In this document: one piece after another, positions 35,801 to 43,249 of the stretch
Position numbering within the stretch: the stretch's first letter is position 1
Layout of the letters: each line of letters begins with the position of its first letter
Origin: Tubiluchus corallicola
Lineage: Eukaryota > Priapulida > Priapulimorpha > Priapulimorphida > Tubiluchidae
Length of the DNA stretch: 64,000 nt
Assembly: GCA_030141605.1 (NCBI GenBank)
Contig: JAQGDQ010000060.1
Location: 487,001-551,000 of the forward strand
Direction of reading: 5' to 3'
The notes under the pieces: model-generated
Database searches by the model: none
What the model saw: only the letters and a program-made list of their open reading frames with translations
What the model was told of the DNA's origin: nothing
Translations under genes and position numbers: made by a program

Positions 35801-37321
35801 ATCAAGACGGTACTTGATTTCTTGCCATGTTCGCTGTAGCATAGCCTCATGGCATCAGAAATCCGTCCTTTGCTTCAAGTCAGTAATGTCCCGTATCTTT
35901 GTTTGATGCACGATGTCTTTCACATAACCCCATGGATCTCTTCCATACTTAGTTCTGTAGTTTCGCTGAGTCTGCACGTACGATTTTGTCTCAATAAACC
36001 ATGATACACACTGTGCCTTCTCTTGAGGGGTAGCCATTTTTGTGGTTTCAACAATACCCTTCTATCAACAGGAGACTTACATAAAATGCAAAATTTCAAT
36101 GTGATATCAAACTTAAATAAACACTGAATAAAACAAAACAAATCTGTTAAGATATCTTGTCAACTGCCTTTGTAATAAATTTTTAAAATTGTAAAGAGAC
36201 TATAGACACCCTGTATAGCATTCAACATATGTCCACATTTTGCTGGATAGGTAATCTTGGCACTAAATAAATTTCGCTTAAGTAATGGGTCATCCGCATT
36301 GCAGTGTATTATGAACTTGCTTTTAAGATATATGCCTATTACAATAAAACACAACGAATATTACCTAGGTATATGTAGGTAAAATATATTTATTAAAGCA
36401 GGAAGTCTATGTCCCAGAATTTAGATCTCATTTGAGGCCTCCAAAATGTGCTTAAATAAAGGAAAATGCGTTGGTGGAGTCGAGCTTACAGCGCTCCCCC
36501 GACCCTCTAGCTGCTGGTGCGTCCAATTCTTTAACCACTGGCGGCACCTATGCCAAATATTGAGGCCTCCATGACGAAGATAAGCAGGAATTGCATTACC
36601 AGTATACATATTCAAACATTTTTGTGTATGGACATTCATACATATACTGATGTATAATGTGTCGGCCAATCATTACTTTTGGAGCAGAAATTGAAACTGG
36701 GAACCTGCCATAGCAAAATTTCATTTGAACACGAATCACTGAAAAATATGAAATATGTTTGGAAAAATATCGATTCACGGTGATTATTTTTGCAACCCTT
36801 TCCAATTTCCCTGACTTTATGCACCATTTTCATCATTTTCCTTGACTTTTTACCAAATTATCCTTTTCCCTGACTTTCCAGGATAGCATGTATTTTCTAG
36901 GATTTTCCCTGATCATGGGAACCCTGAGAAGAGAATCAGGACTTCCTTAGTGGCATTTTTTACCAAATTATCCTTTTCCCTGACTTTCCAGGATAGCCTG
37001 TATTTTCTAGGATTTTCCCTGATCATGGGAACCCTGAGAAGAGAATCAGGACTTCCTTAGTGACATTTCTGGGTGTTTTTTACATAAAAAATTTGCAACT
37101 GAATGACTGTTGCTCTTTAGCAGACAGTTATGTGTATTTCTGTTGACTTGCAATTTCTTATTGGTAGGTTTCTTGAAGAAATGACGAATCTGAAATTCAT
37201 AGACGTATCGTTCTGTGGACAGGTCGACTTTGCTTGCGCTTACGACTGGCGTAAGCAGTTCCCTCGAGTGGACATCAAGAAAAGCTTTCAGAGTCACGTT
37301 ATCAATTCTAAATTGTTATGA
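11899..37321 (+). CDS. FBXL4: F-box and leucine-rich repeat protein 4 orthologue, 12 coding exons
   Basis: Exons, all phase-consistent with GT-AG junctions: 11899-12072, 12553-12643, 14531-14651, 20564-20656, 21451-21655, 24593-24733, 26532-26638, 27271-27380, 29918-30047, 31739-31939, 35283-35474, 37168-37321 (TGA). They total 1,719 nt, about 572 aa; mammalian FBXL4 is about 620 aa. The N-terminal half ([50 protein letters not shown]) matches the discoidin-like region. The F-box ([19 protein letters not shown]) begins near residue 227. LRRs follow, with LDLWR, LELDLGWW-like, [12 protein letters not shown] and DVSFCGQ blocks, ending IKKSF. In mammals the SCF-FBXL4 ligase acts at mitochondria and restrains mitophagy through BNIP3/NIX; conservation here is inferred. 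No mitochondrial presequence is visible, so an upstream coding exon is possible: TTCTTAG at 11884-11890 could be an acceptor. Candidate AATAAA at about 37623. Confidence 0.93.
12111..12394. mobile_element. Small TIR element in FBXL4 intron 1
   Basis: Left end GGTTAAGTGCACCA and right end TGGTACACTTAACC are inverted counterparts. The interior is non-coding. Superfamily undetermined. Confidence 0.5.
12967..13655. mobile_element. Foldback element with long imperfect inverted arms, FBXL4 intron 2
   Basis: The left arm from about 12970 (TAATTGACGTCTAACATA, later TTCGGGACA, then CCGTCTAACACTGTC) matches the reverse complement of the right arm ending near 13650 (TTGACGTCAATTA, TGTCCCGAATGCTGCTG, TAGACAGTT). 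Arms are about 130 nt with indels around a unique centre. Confidence 0.6.
13918..14240 (+). mobile_element. Solo LTR (family L), copy 1
   Basis: Begins TGTTGTGTTTTGTTTACTTC and ends CTCCACAACA, the short TGTTGTG/CACAACA inverted ends expected of an LTR. It is flanked by a perfect 5-bp duplication GATAT (13913-13917 and 14241-14245). No internal retrotransposon sequence is present, so it is a recombination-derived solo LTR in FBXL4 intron 2. Confidence 0.9.
14730..14960. repeat. Dispersed repeat X, copy 1
   Basis: A T-rich segment (CATTGCATTTTCATCG ... CTTACACCCTAATTTTACC ... GATAAGTAATTGTAGTA) shared with 18400-18715. This may be a retroelement 3' region, but no ends or tail could be fixed. 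The 63-aa open frame here is an artefact of base composition. Confidence 0.6.
16041..17108 (+). CDS. Secreted pentraxin-domain protein nested in FBXL4 intron 3
   Basis: Single exon, 355 aa. A signal peptide (hydrophobic [12 protein letters not shown], about residues 9-21) is followed by a Lys/Arg-rich linker (27-75), a pentraxin domain (about 83-305) and a basic C-terminal extension. Domain matches include [47 protein letters not shown] and [17 protein letters not shown]. Calcium-site positions known from C-reactive protein look conserved (EDN; Q-D-Q-D; FDASQ). The first of the two canonical disulfide cysteines is Gly (AFTVG where AFTVC is usual) while the second (TAC) remains, so the usual intradomain disulfide is probably absent. 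Pentraxins are calcium-dependent, often multimeric pattern-recognition proteins; that role is inferred. The start at 16041 gives a good signal peptide. It has the same orientation as the host gene, between FBXL4 exons 3 and 4. Confidence 0.88.
   Translation: MMRFACVHVVAIIIIIVFLANESVNGGKRFQKSKAAEKGYGGLPSLRGKKVRSRYDYQPQIKKHNQKKNTHVSDIETIKNAQLDCFDVEDVEKKVNFPDLSDTDYIKLDNVINRHLTAFTVGLWVYLPSSTLDEAETVSFLSYALPSTPEDNLDDAFWLGSTANLTSVGIYVNGGGLSNNTLAMDANIFDDDWHYITACYDSRDGSWAISIDGGEHEAEGTVDPSPGKLKGGGALVFGQDQDTVGGGFDASQSFKGMVTDIWMSSRKLTDDELNSPLTCKHTGDLFTWGDYRMSLVGNDLQEVESTCPFLEDATIRRVCSLPQHTFETLIDLVIKSAPKTRKNVHKKKINHDKFY
17118..17485 (+). repeat. Diverged tandem duplication downstream of the pentraxin gene
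   Basis: 17118-17285 and about 17328-17485 share GGTTCACTTTTTT, ATGTTAACA and ATATAGG(C/T)CT blocks in order. Probably 3'UTR or downstream sequence of the pentraxin gene. Confidence 0.55.
17960..18203 (+). pseudogene. LINE ORF2 C-terminal fragment
   Basis: The plus-strand reading [19 protein letters not shown], then [20 protein letters not shown], resembles the region after the reverse transcriptase of many LINEs (a small domain with FM.K and H.T/NTR motifs). It is short, isolated and lies in FBXL4 intron 3. Recognition is by family pattern only. Confidence 0.5.
18400..18715. repeat. Dispersed repeat X, copy 2
   Basis: Matches 14730-14960 over most of its length, with an insertion of about 70 nt (near CCAAGTTCCAGC) relative to copy 1. 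Confidence 0.6.
19668..19990 (-). mobile_element. 5'-truncated copy of the 5S-headed SINE with 12-bp target duplication
   Basis: Shares the body of the SINE at 4951-5507 (GGCACCAGGTTGGCTGCAGG, GGCACACGCCTGGGCAA and others) but lacks the 5S head. The minus-strand 3' tail is CAACAACAACAAT. Perfect 12-bp direct repeats GTTTATAATATA flank it (19656-19667 and 19991-20002), the signature of LINE-driven target-primed retrotransposition. The open frames of 75-160 aa here are artefacts. Confidence 0.92.
21034..21195. repeat. CA dinucleotide microsatellite
   Basis: Interrupted CACACA tract in FBXL4 intron 4. It produces spurious His/Thr-rich and Cys/Val-rich open frames. Confidence 0.95.
21671..22399. 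mobile_element. Pogo/Tigger-like MITE (family B), copy 1, beside FBXL4 exon 5
   Basis: TA, then CAGTAAGTCCTCGCTTAATG at the left. The right end TCATTAAGAGAGGACTTGCTG, then TA, is the inverted counterpart. Non-coding. It begins 16 nt after the last base of FBXL4 exon 5. Confidence 0.85.
22511..22930. repeat. Minisatellite, six copies of a 70-bp unit
   Basis: Units start CATAA(C/T)ACAAC at 22511, 22581, 22651, 22721, 22791 and 22861, exactly 70 bp apart, nearly identical (variation mainly in the CAGCAGCC/CTGCCACC segment). In FBXL4 intron 5. Confidence 0.95.
23132..23806. mobile_element. TIR element (family R), copy 1
   Basis: One of three related elements (also 37592-38075 and 54596-55195). 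Its ends CTTAAAGCACCAGAAAAC and TTTTATTGTCCTTTAAAA are inverted counterparts, better preserved in the third copy. Shared internal blocks include GAGTGGTGCACCCTGGAGGG and TTTAGATAACA. No coding capacity. A tandem 48-bp duplication of the right end follows (to about 23882). Confidence 0.7.
24280..24480 (+). mobile_element. LINE-like 3' end with (ATCTT)n tail
   Basis: ACCGATGAAAATAAATATG followed by five ATCTT-type repeats resembles the 3' terminus of CR1/L2-like LINEs that end in short tandem repeats. No coding part is recognisable upstream. Confidence 0.45.
24872..25759. repeat. Minisatellite, about 18 copies of a 49-bp unit
   Basis: Consensus unit CTGACATCGGTTTAACTCCT then TCAGGACCGCACACTCCTCC then TGAGCCCCT. 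Successive units at 25186, 25235, 25284 and 25333 are 49 bp apart. It fills about half of FBXL4 intron 6. The minus-strand open frames ([11 protein letters not shown]...) are repeat artefacts. Confidence 0.95.
27507..28221. mobile_element. Pogo/Tigger-like MITE (family B), copy 2
   Basis: Left end GTCAGTCCTCGCTTAATGAC; right end GCCATTAAGCGAGGACTTAC then TG-TA. Inverted termini as in copy 1; FBXL4 intron 8. Confidence 0.8.
28852..29765. mobile_element. Pogo/Tigger-like MITE (family B), copy 3
   Basis: TA-CAGTAAGTCCTCACG at the left, CGTTAAGCAAGGACTCACTG-TA at the right; FBXL4 intron 8. Near the right end GCTGGAACGCATTAGCATCG matches the (inverted) left subterminal region of copy 1. Confidence 0.8.
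30690..31705. mobile_element. Pogo/Tigger-like MITE (family C), split by a nested insertion
   Basis: Left end CAGTTGCACCTCTTTACACT preceded by TA; right end AAAGGCGGCGTTATAATGAC then CCGTTGAC-TA. Contains a complete family D element (31160-31624). The right end lies about 33 nt upstream of FBXL4 exon 10. Confidence 0.65.
31160..31624 (+). mobile_element. Pogo/Tigger-like MITE (family D), nested copy
   Basis: TA-CAGTCAACCTCGGGTATAAGG at the left and CTTATATCTGAGGTTAACTG-TA at the right. Near-complete homologue of 42797-43245, which lies in the opposite orientation. Confidence 0.85.
32350..32687 (-). mobile_element. Solo LTR (family L), inverted and degraded copy
   Basis: The reverse complement begins TGTTGTGTTTGTTTCTTTCG and matches the LTRs at 13918 and 33061, including GGCTCGTAGAGAAAAC and GAGAATTCCACAACA. 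The far end (near 32350) is truncated; no target duplication found. Confidence 0.65.
33061..33407 (+). mobile_element. Solo LTR (family L), copy 2
   Basis: Begins TGTTGTGTTTTGTTTCTCTC, ends CTCCACAACG (last base mutated from A), flanked by a perfect 5-bp duplication TATAC (33056-33060 and 33408-33412). In FBXL4 intron 10. Confidence 0.9.
33579..33859 (-). pseudogene. hAT-type transposase N-terminal fragment, frameshifted
   Basis: Two minus-strand frames join near 33760. The first reads a BED-like zinc-finger start ([20 protein letters not shown]), the second [20 protein letters not shown] and then [13 protein letters not shown] and [13 protein letters not shown]. This resembles the N-terminus of a hAT-like transposase family common in invertebrates: zinc finger with C-x2-C and H-x5-H, then a serine/lysine stretch, then AAEG.LAFHTV. 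The catalytic part is absent. Confidence 0.7.
33974..34706. mobile_element. MULE-like MITE, 33-bp perfect TIRs and 9-bp target duplication
   Basis: Terminal inverted repeats of 33 bp starting GGCGCTATTACACTTTCGCA and ending GCCTAGCTTTT occupy 33974-34006 and 34674-34706 and match perfectly by eye. A 9-bp duplication CAAAATGGC flanks it (33965-33973 and 34707-34715). Nine-base duplications point to Mutator-like elements. Non-coding interior. Confidence 0.88.
35639..36213 (-). mobile_element. Internally deleted mariner-like transposon
   Basis: Starts CAGGGTGTCTATAAAGACTC and ends as the inverted counterpart GAGACTATAGACACCCTG, with TIR similarity extending about 70 nt. TATA flanks both ends, consistent with a TA target. 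The interior still encodes the two ends of a transposase on the minus strand, directly abutted, making this a deletion-derived non-autonomous element in FBXL4 intron 11. Confidence 0.88.
35760..36037 (-). pseudogene. Mariner-like transposase, N- and C-termini joined by a deletion
   Basis: From 36037 the frame starts [20 protein letters not shown] and continues to RTKYGRDP, a DUF4817-type helix-turn-helix N-terminus. It jumps directly to a C-terminal segment ([20 protein letters not shown]). After one frame change it ends in [20 protein letters not shown] and a stop near 35760. The catalytic DDE core is missing, so it cannot be an active transposase. Confidence 0.8.
36851..37070. repeat. Tandem duplication of a 110-bp unit
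   Basis: TACCAAATTATCCTTTTCCC starts at 36851 and again at 36961. The two units are almost identical and contain CATGGGAACCCTG, the inverse of a hAT-like CAGGGTTCCC end. In FBXL4 intron 11, about 100 nt before the last exon. Confidence 0.9.
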
Positions 37322-37591
37322 TGTTGTGGACAATGAGGATATTGTTTGAAATCAAGTTAACTTATTTAAGCTACATCTAGTCAAGTTGTTAGAAGACACA
37401 GTTAGTTGTTTCTGGTGCCATGTTTGCACGAATTTGAAGCTTTCTGGAATCCTTGGTCAAATCAATGTAGATTACTCAAATCACTGTAGAAGAGCATCGT
37501 AAATCTTTCTTTTAATGATGTGCAAAGTTTAATTTTTTGTAAATCAAGTTGAATGCAACAGCTCACCATTAATTTTTTAAATACAGTTTGG

Positions 37592-38075
37592 GACTTAAAG
37601 CACAAGAAAACACTCTTTCATAAATAAAGCTTAGAAAATTTGCCTTGAAATTCTACATGACTTTCATGCTGTGTTATTGCTTACAGGGCTTGCATTAGCA
37701 GTAACACTGTATAACAATTGTAAATTTAAACTCCCACGATTACTTTGTCATTTGTTACAAGTTTAGATAACACTGCGTTAAGTTTGAAAAATAATTGGAG
37801 CATTTGTAGCACACACATCACTAACTACGCAAAAGTTTAAATTACTTTATTTTGTCAGTAAGATCAATAATGTGTTTTTCTTGAATTAGTTATGCACACT
37901 GGGCTGCTGATCCAGTAACGTTTTACCAGGTGGCGGTATATGTTAAATAGTATTAAGAATTTTCTTTTCCAATTACTTAAGTCTTTCAAACAGATAAATG
38001 TAGGGTACAACGCTTAAGTAATATAACTTTACAAAGTTTTTTTTGGGATACATTTTAAAATTTCATTTTTTCCCT
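37592..38075. mobile_element. TIR element (family R), copy 2, right end lost
   Basis: Starts CTTAAAGCACAAGAAAACAC and follows copies 1 and 3 through TTTAGATAACACT and GTAGCACACACATCACTAAC; the right terminus is not recognisable. It lies about 270 bp after the FBXL4 stop and contains an AATAAA at about 37623. Confidence 0.6.
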
Positions 38076-38356
38076 TTGAACAGACCAGTTGGCTAGCCGC
38101 CTTGTCTCAACTGCTGGTTGTTTATATCACGAACGTGCTGTGTAAACGTGTCACTTTTACTGTTTACGGCCATTAATGCACTACCATTGTGTGTCCAGTC
38201 TGTGCAGTTCATAAATTTTATGTTTAGCCTGGAGTTAATAAAGTCGTGTAGCATGTGGAACATGCTGTCAATAAAGTGTGTACACCAAGTAATTTCACTT
38301 GCAAATTGTAGATCTGAACAGGCTCAAAAATAAAATGTATAATAAAATCTATGCAT

Positions 38357-38815
38357 GGGGCCGTCTTAATGCATGGGCATGCTCTGCAATTGCCCAGGGC
38401 CTCACGCTAGGCTATATACGTTGTGGCTTGCTGTCAATAAATAAATACCGTAATATACTATACTAAACTATTAATATTTCTTGTGTTACAAGTGGACATT
38501 GGCATTCTGATTTAGTATCGTGGTCGCCTCTTCAACTACAGGTGTATGTATGTATGGATCTTACGCATTGCATAATGTAACACAAACATTTTTTGCATTT
38601 TTCAAGGCTCATGTTATAATATTTAAACGTTTGCGTTGATTAATCTTTGTTATACAGCATGTTTTTAAAATGCCGATTTTGTTGAAAGTACGAATACAAT
38701 AATTATGTGTAATTTTATCGACCATTTGCAATTTTATTACTGCAAGTGGTTGTGTAGGCGAAGACCTCAGTGCACTGCTTTGCCCGGGGGACTATAATGC
38801 TGTTAAGACAGTCTG
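38357..38815. mobile_element. hAT-like MITE candidate
   Basis: Left end GGGGCCGTCTTAATGCATGG with GCAATTGCCCAGGGCC. The right end reads in reverse as CAGACTGTCTTAACAGC with GTCCCCCGGGCAAAGC. The paired GTCTTAA...GGGCA termini resemble known hAT-type ends. No clear target duplication. Confidence 0.45.
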
Positions 38816-39025
38816 GCTTATACATACATTAGGTTTATACGTCAAAATAACTTAAGTTTTTGTGGTGAACTTGGCTAAATCATCGTTGCAAAGTCGATTA
38901 ATTATAATTATGAATATACTTTTATGTTGAAAAGTTACTGACTGAATGACATTAATGCATAACAATGGAGTTTCTAAGCTGTATATTTATTGTTTTAAAC
39001 AGTCTGTTAATGTTGTGTTGAACTA

Positions 39026-39455
39026 CAGTCAAACCTCATTACACTGCCCCTCCCCCTCTCCGCCCATTGTACCCTCACTAGTCATACCCAAATCTTGTGG
39101 CTCTTTTCTAATAATCATCCAAGCAAATCCCAGCAAGAAATTTGTAATAACCTGTTCACATATGCAATGTACATGTTTAGTGAACCAGAATGTCTACAGT
39201 GTATTACGTACATGATACATTTATTTAAACAAAAAGTTCTTGATAAAGTTGAATTCACAGATGATTACTTTAAAAAATTTTCTTTTATTCCATTAACTTT
39301 TAGAGTGAAAATTAAGGCCTCAATTCCGTGTACCCTTGTCCGACTGCTTTGTGATTCGTCTACAGCGAAAGTTAACTCACCTTGTTATAACGCCATACTA
39401 ACTATAATGCCAACTTTTCTCAGGTCCCAAAGTGAGGGGTATAGAGGTTTGACTG
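39026..39455. mobile_element. Pogo/Tigger-like MITE (family C/E)
   Basis: TA-CAGTCAAACCTCATTACACTGCC at the left, AGGGGTATAGAGGTTTGACTG-TA at the right. Subterminal ACACTGCC and ATAATGCCAACTTT relate it to the element at 30690. The 89- and 129-aa open frames overlapping it are not genes. Confidence 0.8.
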
Positions 39456-39462
39456 TATGTTG

Positions 39463-39914
39463 CAAGGGCGGATACAGGCTTTAGAAAAAGGGTGGGCCAA
39501 AGAAATAGCAGCTGGGGCGTCTGGCGAGTCCCGGCTACCAATGCATTTTACTGCATTTTAGACCATTTTTCTTACTATTTCCTCAAGCAAATTCAATAGT
39601 TTAAAACTCATTATGTCACCTCAAACTTTTGACTCTTAATTACACACCAGTACACTAGTAATACACGCTAGTATAGCATATAATTGCGCACAGCGACATC
39701 TTTGCCAAAAACTTCAATTATCACTTAAAGGGCACAAACGTTTTTACACTGAAATCATTAATGCAGAACTTTTTTACTCCATATAAGTCATTAAAAGCTA
39801 CCACTAAACGTTCTAAAACTTATAATCCAGAGAAAATATTCACTTGGTATGCTGTAACTGTTTCTATGAAATGGGTGCCAGGCCTCTTGGGCCCACCCAC
39901 TAAATCCGCCACTG
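39463..39914. mobile_element. hAT-like MITE candidate (GGCGGAT termini)
   Basis: Left CAAGGGCGGATACAGG with GGGTGGGCC; right end in reverse CAGTGGCGGATTTAGTGGGT with GGGCCC. These resemble the common CAGTGGCGGATCCAGG hAT terminus. The flanks do not form a clean 8-bp duplication. It directly follows the preceding MITE. Confidence 0.6.
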
Positions 39915-40112
39915 TATCGTAACTAAGAATGCTGTATTGAATAAAGCTGCACTGTACAATAAATGTAGCAATGGAAATTCATCGTACCCAACAATTGATA
40001 TGTTTATTAATGTGTTCAGTTTGAGATATAAATAGGAATGTTATTTTTTAAGAAATATCTGCAGTTTGTTACTATAATCAATGCTTTGCTGATAAATGTG
40101 AATGTTTTTTAC

Positions 40113-40252
40113 CAATAATGCAGTTTGTTTACGTAAAGGGGCAGTTTTCATTTTGGATATTACGGCTATATGTTTTTTTTAACAATAATGCAGTTTGTTT
40201 AGATAAAGGGGCAGTTTTAATTTTGGACATTACGGCATATATACAGTTTGCG
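40113..40252. repeat. Tandem duplication of a 70-bp unit
   Basis: CAATAATGCAGTTTGTTTA starts at 40113 and 40183. Both units include AAAGGGGCAGTTTT and TTACGGC. Confidence 0.85.
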
Positions 40253-40305
40253 TGTTAACAGTATGGACATTAACCTGGCATATGCAATTGCTGCATTGAT
40301 TTACC

Positions 40306-40776
40306 TTAAAGGAAAGGGCATGTCACTTAGTGCGTTGGGTTTATTTTACTACTATCACGTAAACATAGAAAAATATAATATAAGCGTTGCAAAAAACTGT
40401 CTATAGAAGCTTAAAGTTAACAGAAATTTTCAGGTGCGGTGGTAGCCGCCATTTACTTCAAAACTGTGACGTAACTGGTGGCTTTGTGATTGTATCGTGG
40501 TTTTCAGTTTCAAACGTCTACAGCTTATCTAGTATCCATGTAGAGATATCATAAAATTAGCTGTCTAAGTTTGGTTAAAACTTGCTAGATATCTTAGTAC
40601 AAATTGACGTGGGCTGCTGAACAAAAAAACGGCATTCAAAATGAAAGCGCCTGGGTGTGAAATGATTGCAGCTTTTTACTAATCACAAGAGACACTTCTA
40701 TTACTAAAACTTGCTGATATTTTTCACGAATGTTGAAATGAGCTTAACTTCTCAGGCAGCTTAGCCTTTCCTTTAA
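40306..40776. mobile_element. TIR element with TTAAAGGAAAGG ends
   Basis: Left TTAAAGGAAAGGGCATG; right AGCCTTTCCTTTAA, the inverted counterpart. Non-coding. A single related end (TTAAAGGAAAGGACA) occurs near 57408. Confidence 0.6.
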
Positions 40777-41829
40777 AGCAGCAATACAGCTTACAGGTGC
40801 CCACTGTTAATTGATAACCATGTAAGCCTTTGTTTGCAAGTTGAATTATGATGTCCAAAGAAAATAGGATGAACTGTAATGCAGTTCAAAGTCACGGCTG
40901 TCAGTTGGAAACAAAATCAGACAGAAACATTCAAAACGCTAAGTCTCAGTCTAGGAGCATCAGTTTTTACAATCGTTAAACAGATGCAAAACTATAATAC
41001 CGTATAGAAACAGTAAATGCTACCGAAAAAACAACAAATAAGAGTAGCAAACAGCTAAACATTAATAACCCTTTCGATTTCTGGTATAAAAGCTGGCATC
41101 ACTGATAATATTTAATACTTTTATTAAAGAAACAAAACGTTTCGTATAGCTACAAATACTTTTATAGAATATCTCTCTTCCTCCTGGGCTGGTCGTGGAC
41201 GGTAGCTGCAATCACATCGCAGCTAATTGTGTTACTTCCAAAGATTTCCCTTATTACTTCAGTATATGATCATATAAATTGTTGAAGATTTTGACTTACA
41301 GTTGTTTACAATTGACAATGTTGGGAGCACCTCATGAAAAGTTTCAATTTCATCAATTTTATTTTCTGTGGAAGAATATTAGTTACAATTTCATACACCA
41401 ATCTTCTCATTACTGTGCATTTCCGGTTTGTACAGGAACTAAATTAATAACCTGTTTTTTTGATCTGTCGCTTTACCAAAAAAAATTCAACTGGATAGTC
41501 ATAGCAGTCTCGACGTTTAGCTATACCTATAGAATGTAATTGCTAGCTTTACAAAAGATCATTACGTGCCAAACGCATCATGAATGAACGCAATCCAAAT
41601 ATCAGCAAACAATTACAGAAAGTTAACGAAACAGCATTACCGTCTAACGTAGTAATCTTCTTACTAAAAATTCCAATGCACATGTGCTGCAAACATCCCT
41701 ATAATAAGTTAAAACGCATTATACACAGATGATGTGAATTAAATCAGGGCAAAATCAAAAAGACAAGATGAACATTAGTACAAATACAAATGCAAACTAG
41801 CCTAATTCTAGTAAAGTAGACATTACTTT

Positions 41830-42180
41830 CTTCTACTTCAAGGTCTCATTATGTCTGTTACAGGCATTTGAGGCACTACCAATTATTACAGCAGTCTGCC
41901 CACCCCTATCTGCAGCTAACAGCGTAAGTTCTTCTACTCCCAAAGATAGATTTGGTTGAAGTTGTTGAACATCTTTATTTACCTTATCTATACAAGTTGT
42001 TTTTGGTTTGCCAGGTGGGTTTTTGCAAGGCTTTTGAGGTTTCCTTTAAGGGAAATTTTACTGGTGTTTCACTTGGTAATCTTAGAAGGTGTCCTAGCCA
42101 TCCTAATCTTCGGAACCTGACTTCGAACTCCAAGGAACTTCCTTTGTTCTGGTGCATAAAACGTCATTTTTGATTATGTA
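41830..42180 (-). pseudogene. Degenerate LINE C-terminal remnant, second relic of the family at 8985-10140
   Basis: The minus strand reads FRRLGWLGHLLRLPSETPVK and then, after frame change, KPKTTCIDKVNKDVQQLQPN followed by LSLGVEELTLLAADRGGQ. It parallels RRFRWVGHLMRLPETTPVR and KDLQQLRPNLTV of the first relic, establishing a shared LINE family. The plus-strand 73-aa frame here is an artefact. Confidence 0.65.
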
Positions 42181-42559
42181 TGGCCATCTTATCTTTAAGA
42201 CTTTCTTTAGAAGTCTATGAAGACTACAATTATATTAGCAGAAATGTAAATATTCAATAAAAAATATATAGTGCATGAAGTTTCTTGTGATTCGCTGTTC
42301 TCTACCAGTGAACTTGCAAACAATTCTAAATGAAAGTGCATTCAGACTAACGAGTTTTCTCTTGAGAGTTGTCTGCAAATCTCTCGGAGTTTGGAATAAC
42401 TTCCCGAGAGAACTCTCAAAGAGAATTCCCTAATCTGGAAGCCGTAAGAGAAATAAGCAAGAAATTACCAAACTACAGACTTTAGTTGCTAAAACATGCT
42501 TACTCTGCAGACTGCTCAACGTATGAAGTCTTTGTCGGATACTCTGCAATGCGGACAAA

Positions 42560-42630
42560 AGCTGGCGACCAATGCAACACCAAGCACTAATCCCAAGGTC
42601 TCCGGTTCAAATCCGGCTCTGTCATATCGG
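42560..42630 (+). other. tRNA T-arm-like sequence (possible Pol III B box)
   Basis: CCGGTTCAAATCCGG near 42602-42616 is a good T-stem-loop/B-box match, and TGGCGACCAATGC about 40 nt upstream is a weak A-box candidate. No acceptor stem or anticodon arm could be folded, so it is not called a tRNA gene. A tRNA-derived SINE fragment is possible. Confidence 0.25.
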
Positions 42631-42796
42631 TTTTCTTTCTTCTTTCTCCTTGAGAAACTCACATACAATAATAACTGTGTTAAATTTCTTTCCCACTTCC
42701 TAAATCATCACCATAAAAATTTTATCAGATCTGATTTGGATCATAGAGTACCTACTTCTCCCCGATACTTTCAATAATGAAATCGATTTTTTAATA

Positions 42797-43245
42797 CAGT
42801 CAACCTCGGACATAAGGGACACCTCCGGACCGGACAAAAACGTCCCTTATAGCCGAAGTTGAGTCAGACCGAGGGTGTATCTAGACCTGTACTTTTAACC
42901 ATATTTTTATGGATTATTGCTACACATTCCGTGCAAACGGTATGTAGGAAGTTCCTTCAGTGATGCGAGATGTATGTGACTGCGAAAACCGCTCTGTGCG
43001 AAGGCCGAGTTTACGAAAAATTGAGCTTAAAAATCGATCAATTTCGCTTTGATCATAGAGCCCTTATATGCGAGGTAATTTACCTGGGTTTCTATTGACC
43101 TGAAGATATCGTCCCTTATAACCGAAAGTCCCTTATATCCAAGTACCTTATATACGGAGATTTTTATAAGGAAAAACGTTATGAAAAATCAGGACCAATG
43201 TTGGTGATCCCTTATAAGCGAGTACTTTATACCCGATGTTGACTG
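42797..43245 (-). mobile_element. Pogo/Tigger-like MITE (family D), second copy
   Basis: TA-CAGTCAACCTCGGACATAAG and TATACCCGATGTTGACTG-TA termini. Its reverse complement follows 31160-31624 closely, including CTTATAAGGGA and TTTTTCATAACGTTTT. Confidence 0.85.
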
Positions 43246-43249
43246 TACA

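Noticed and set aside
42496-42777. tRNA gene ending in CCGGTTCAAATCCGG
   Set aside because: No acceptor-stem partner and no anticodon arm could be folded; kept only as a low-confidence B-box-like site.
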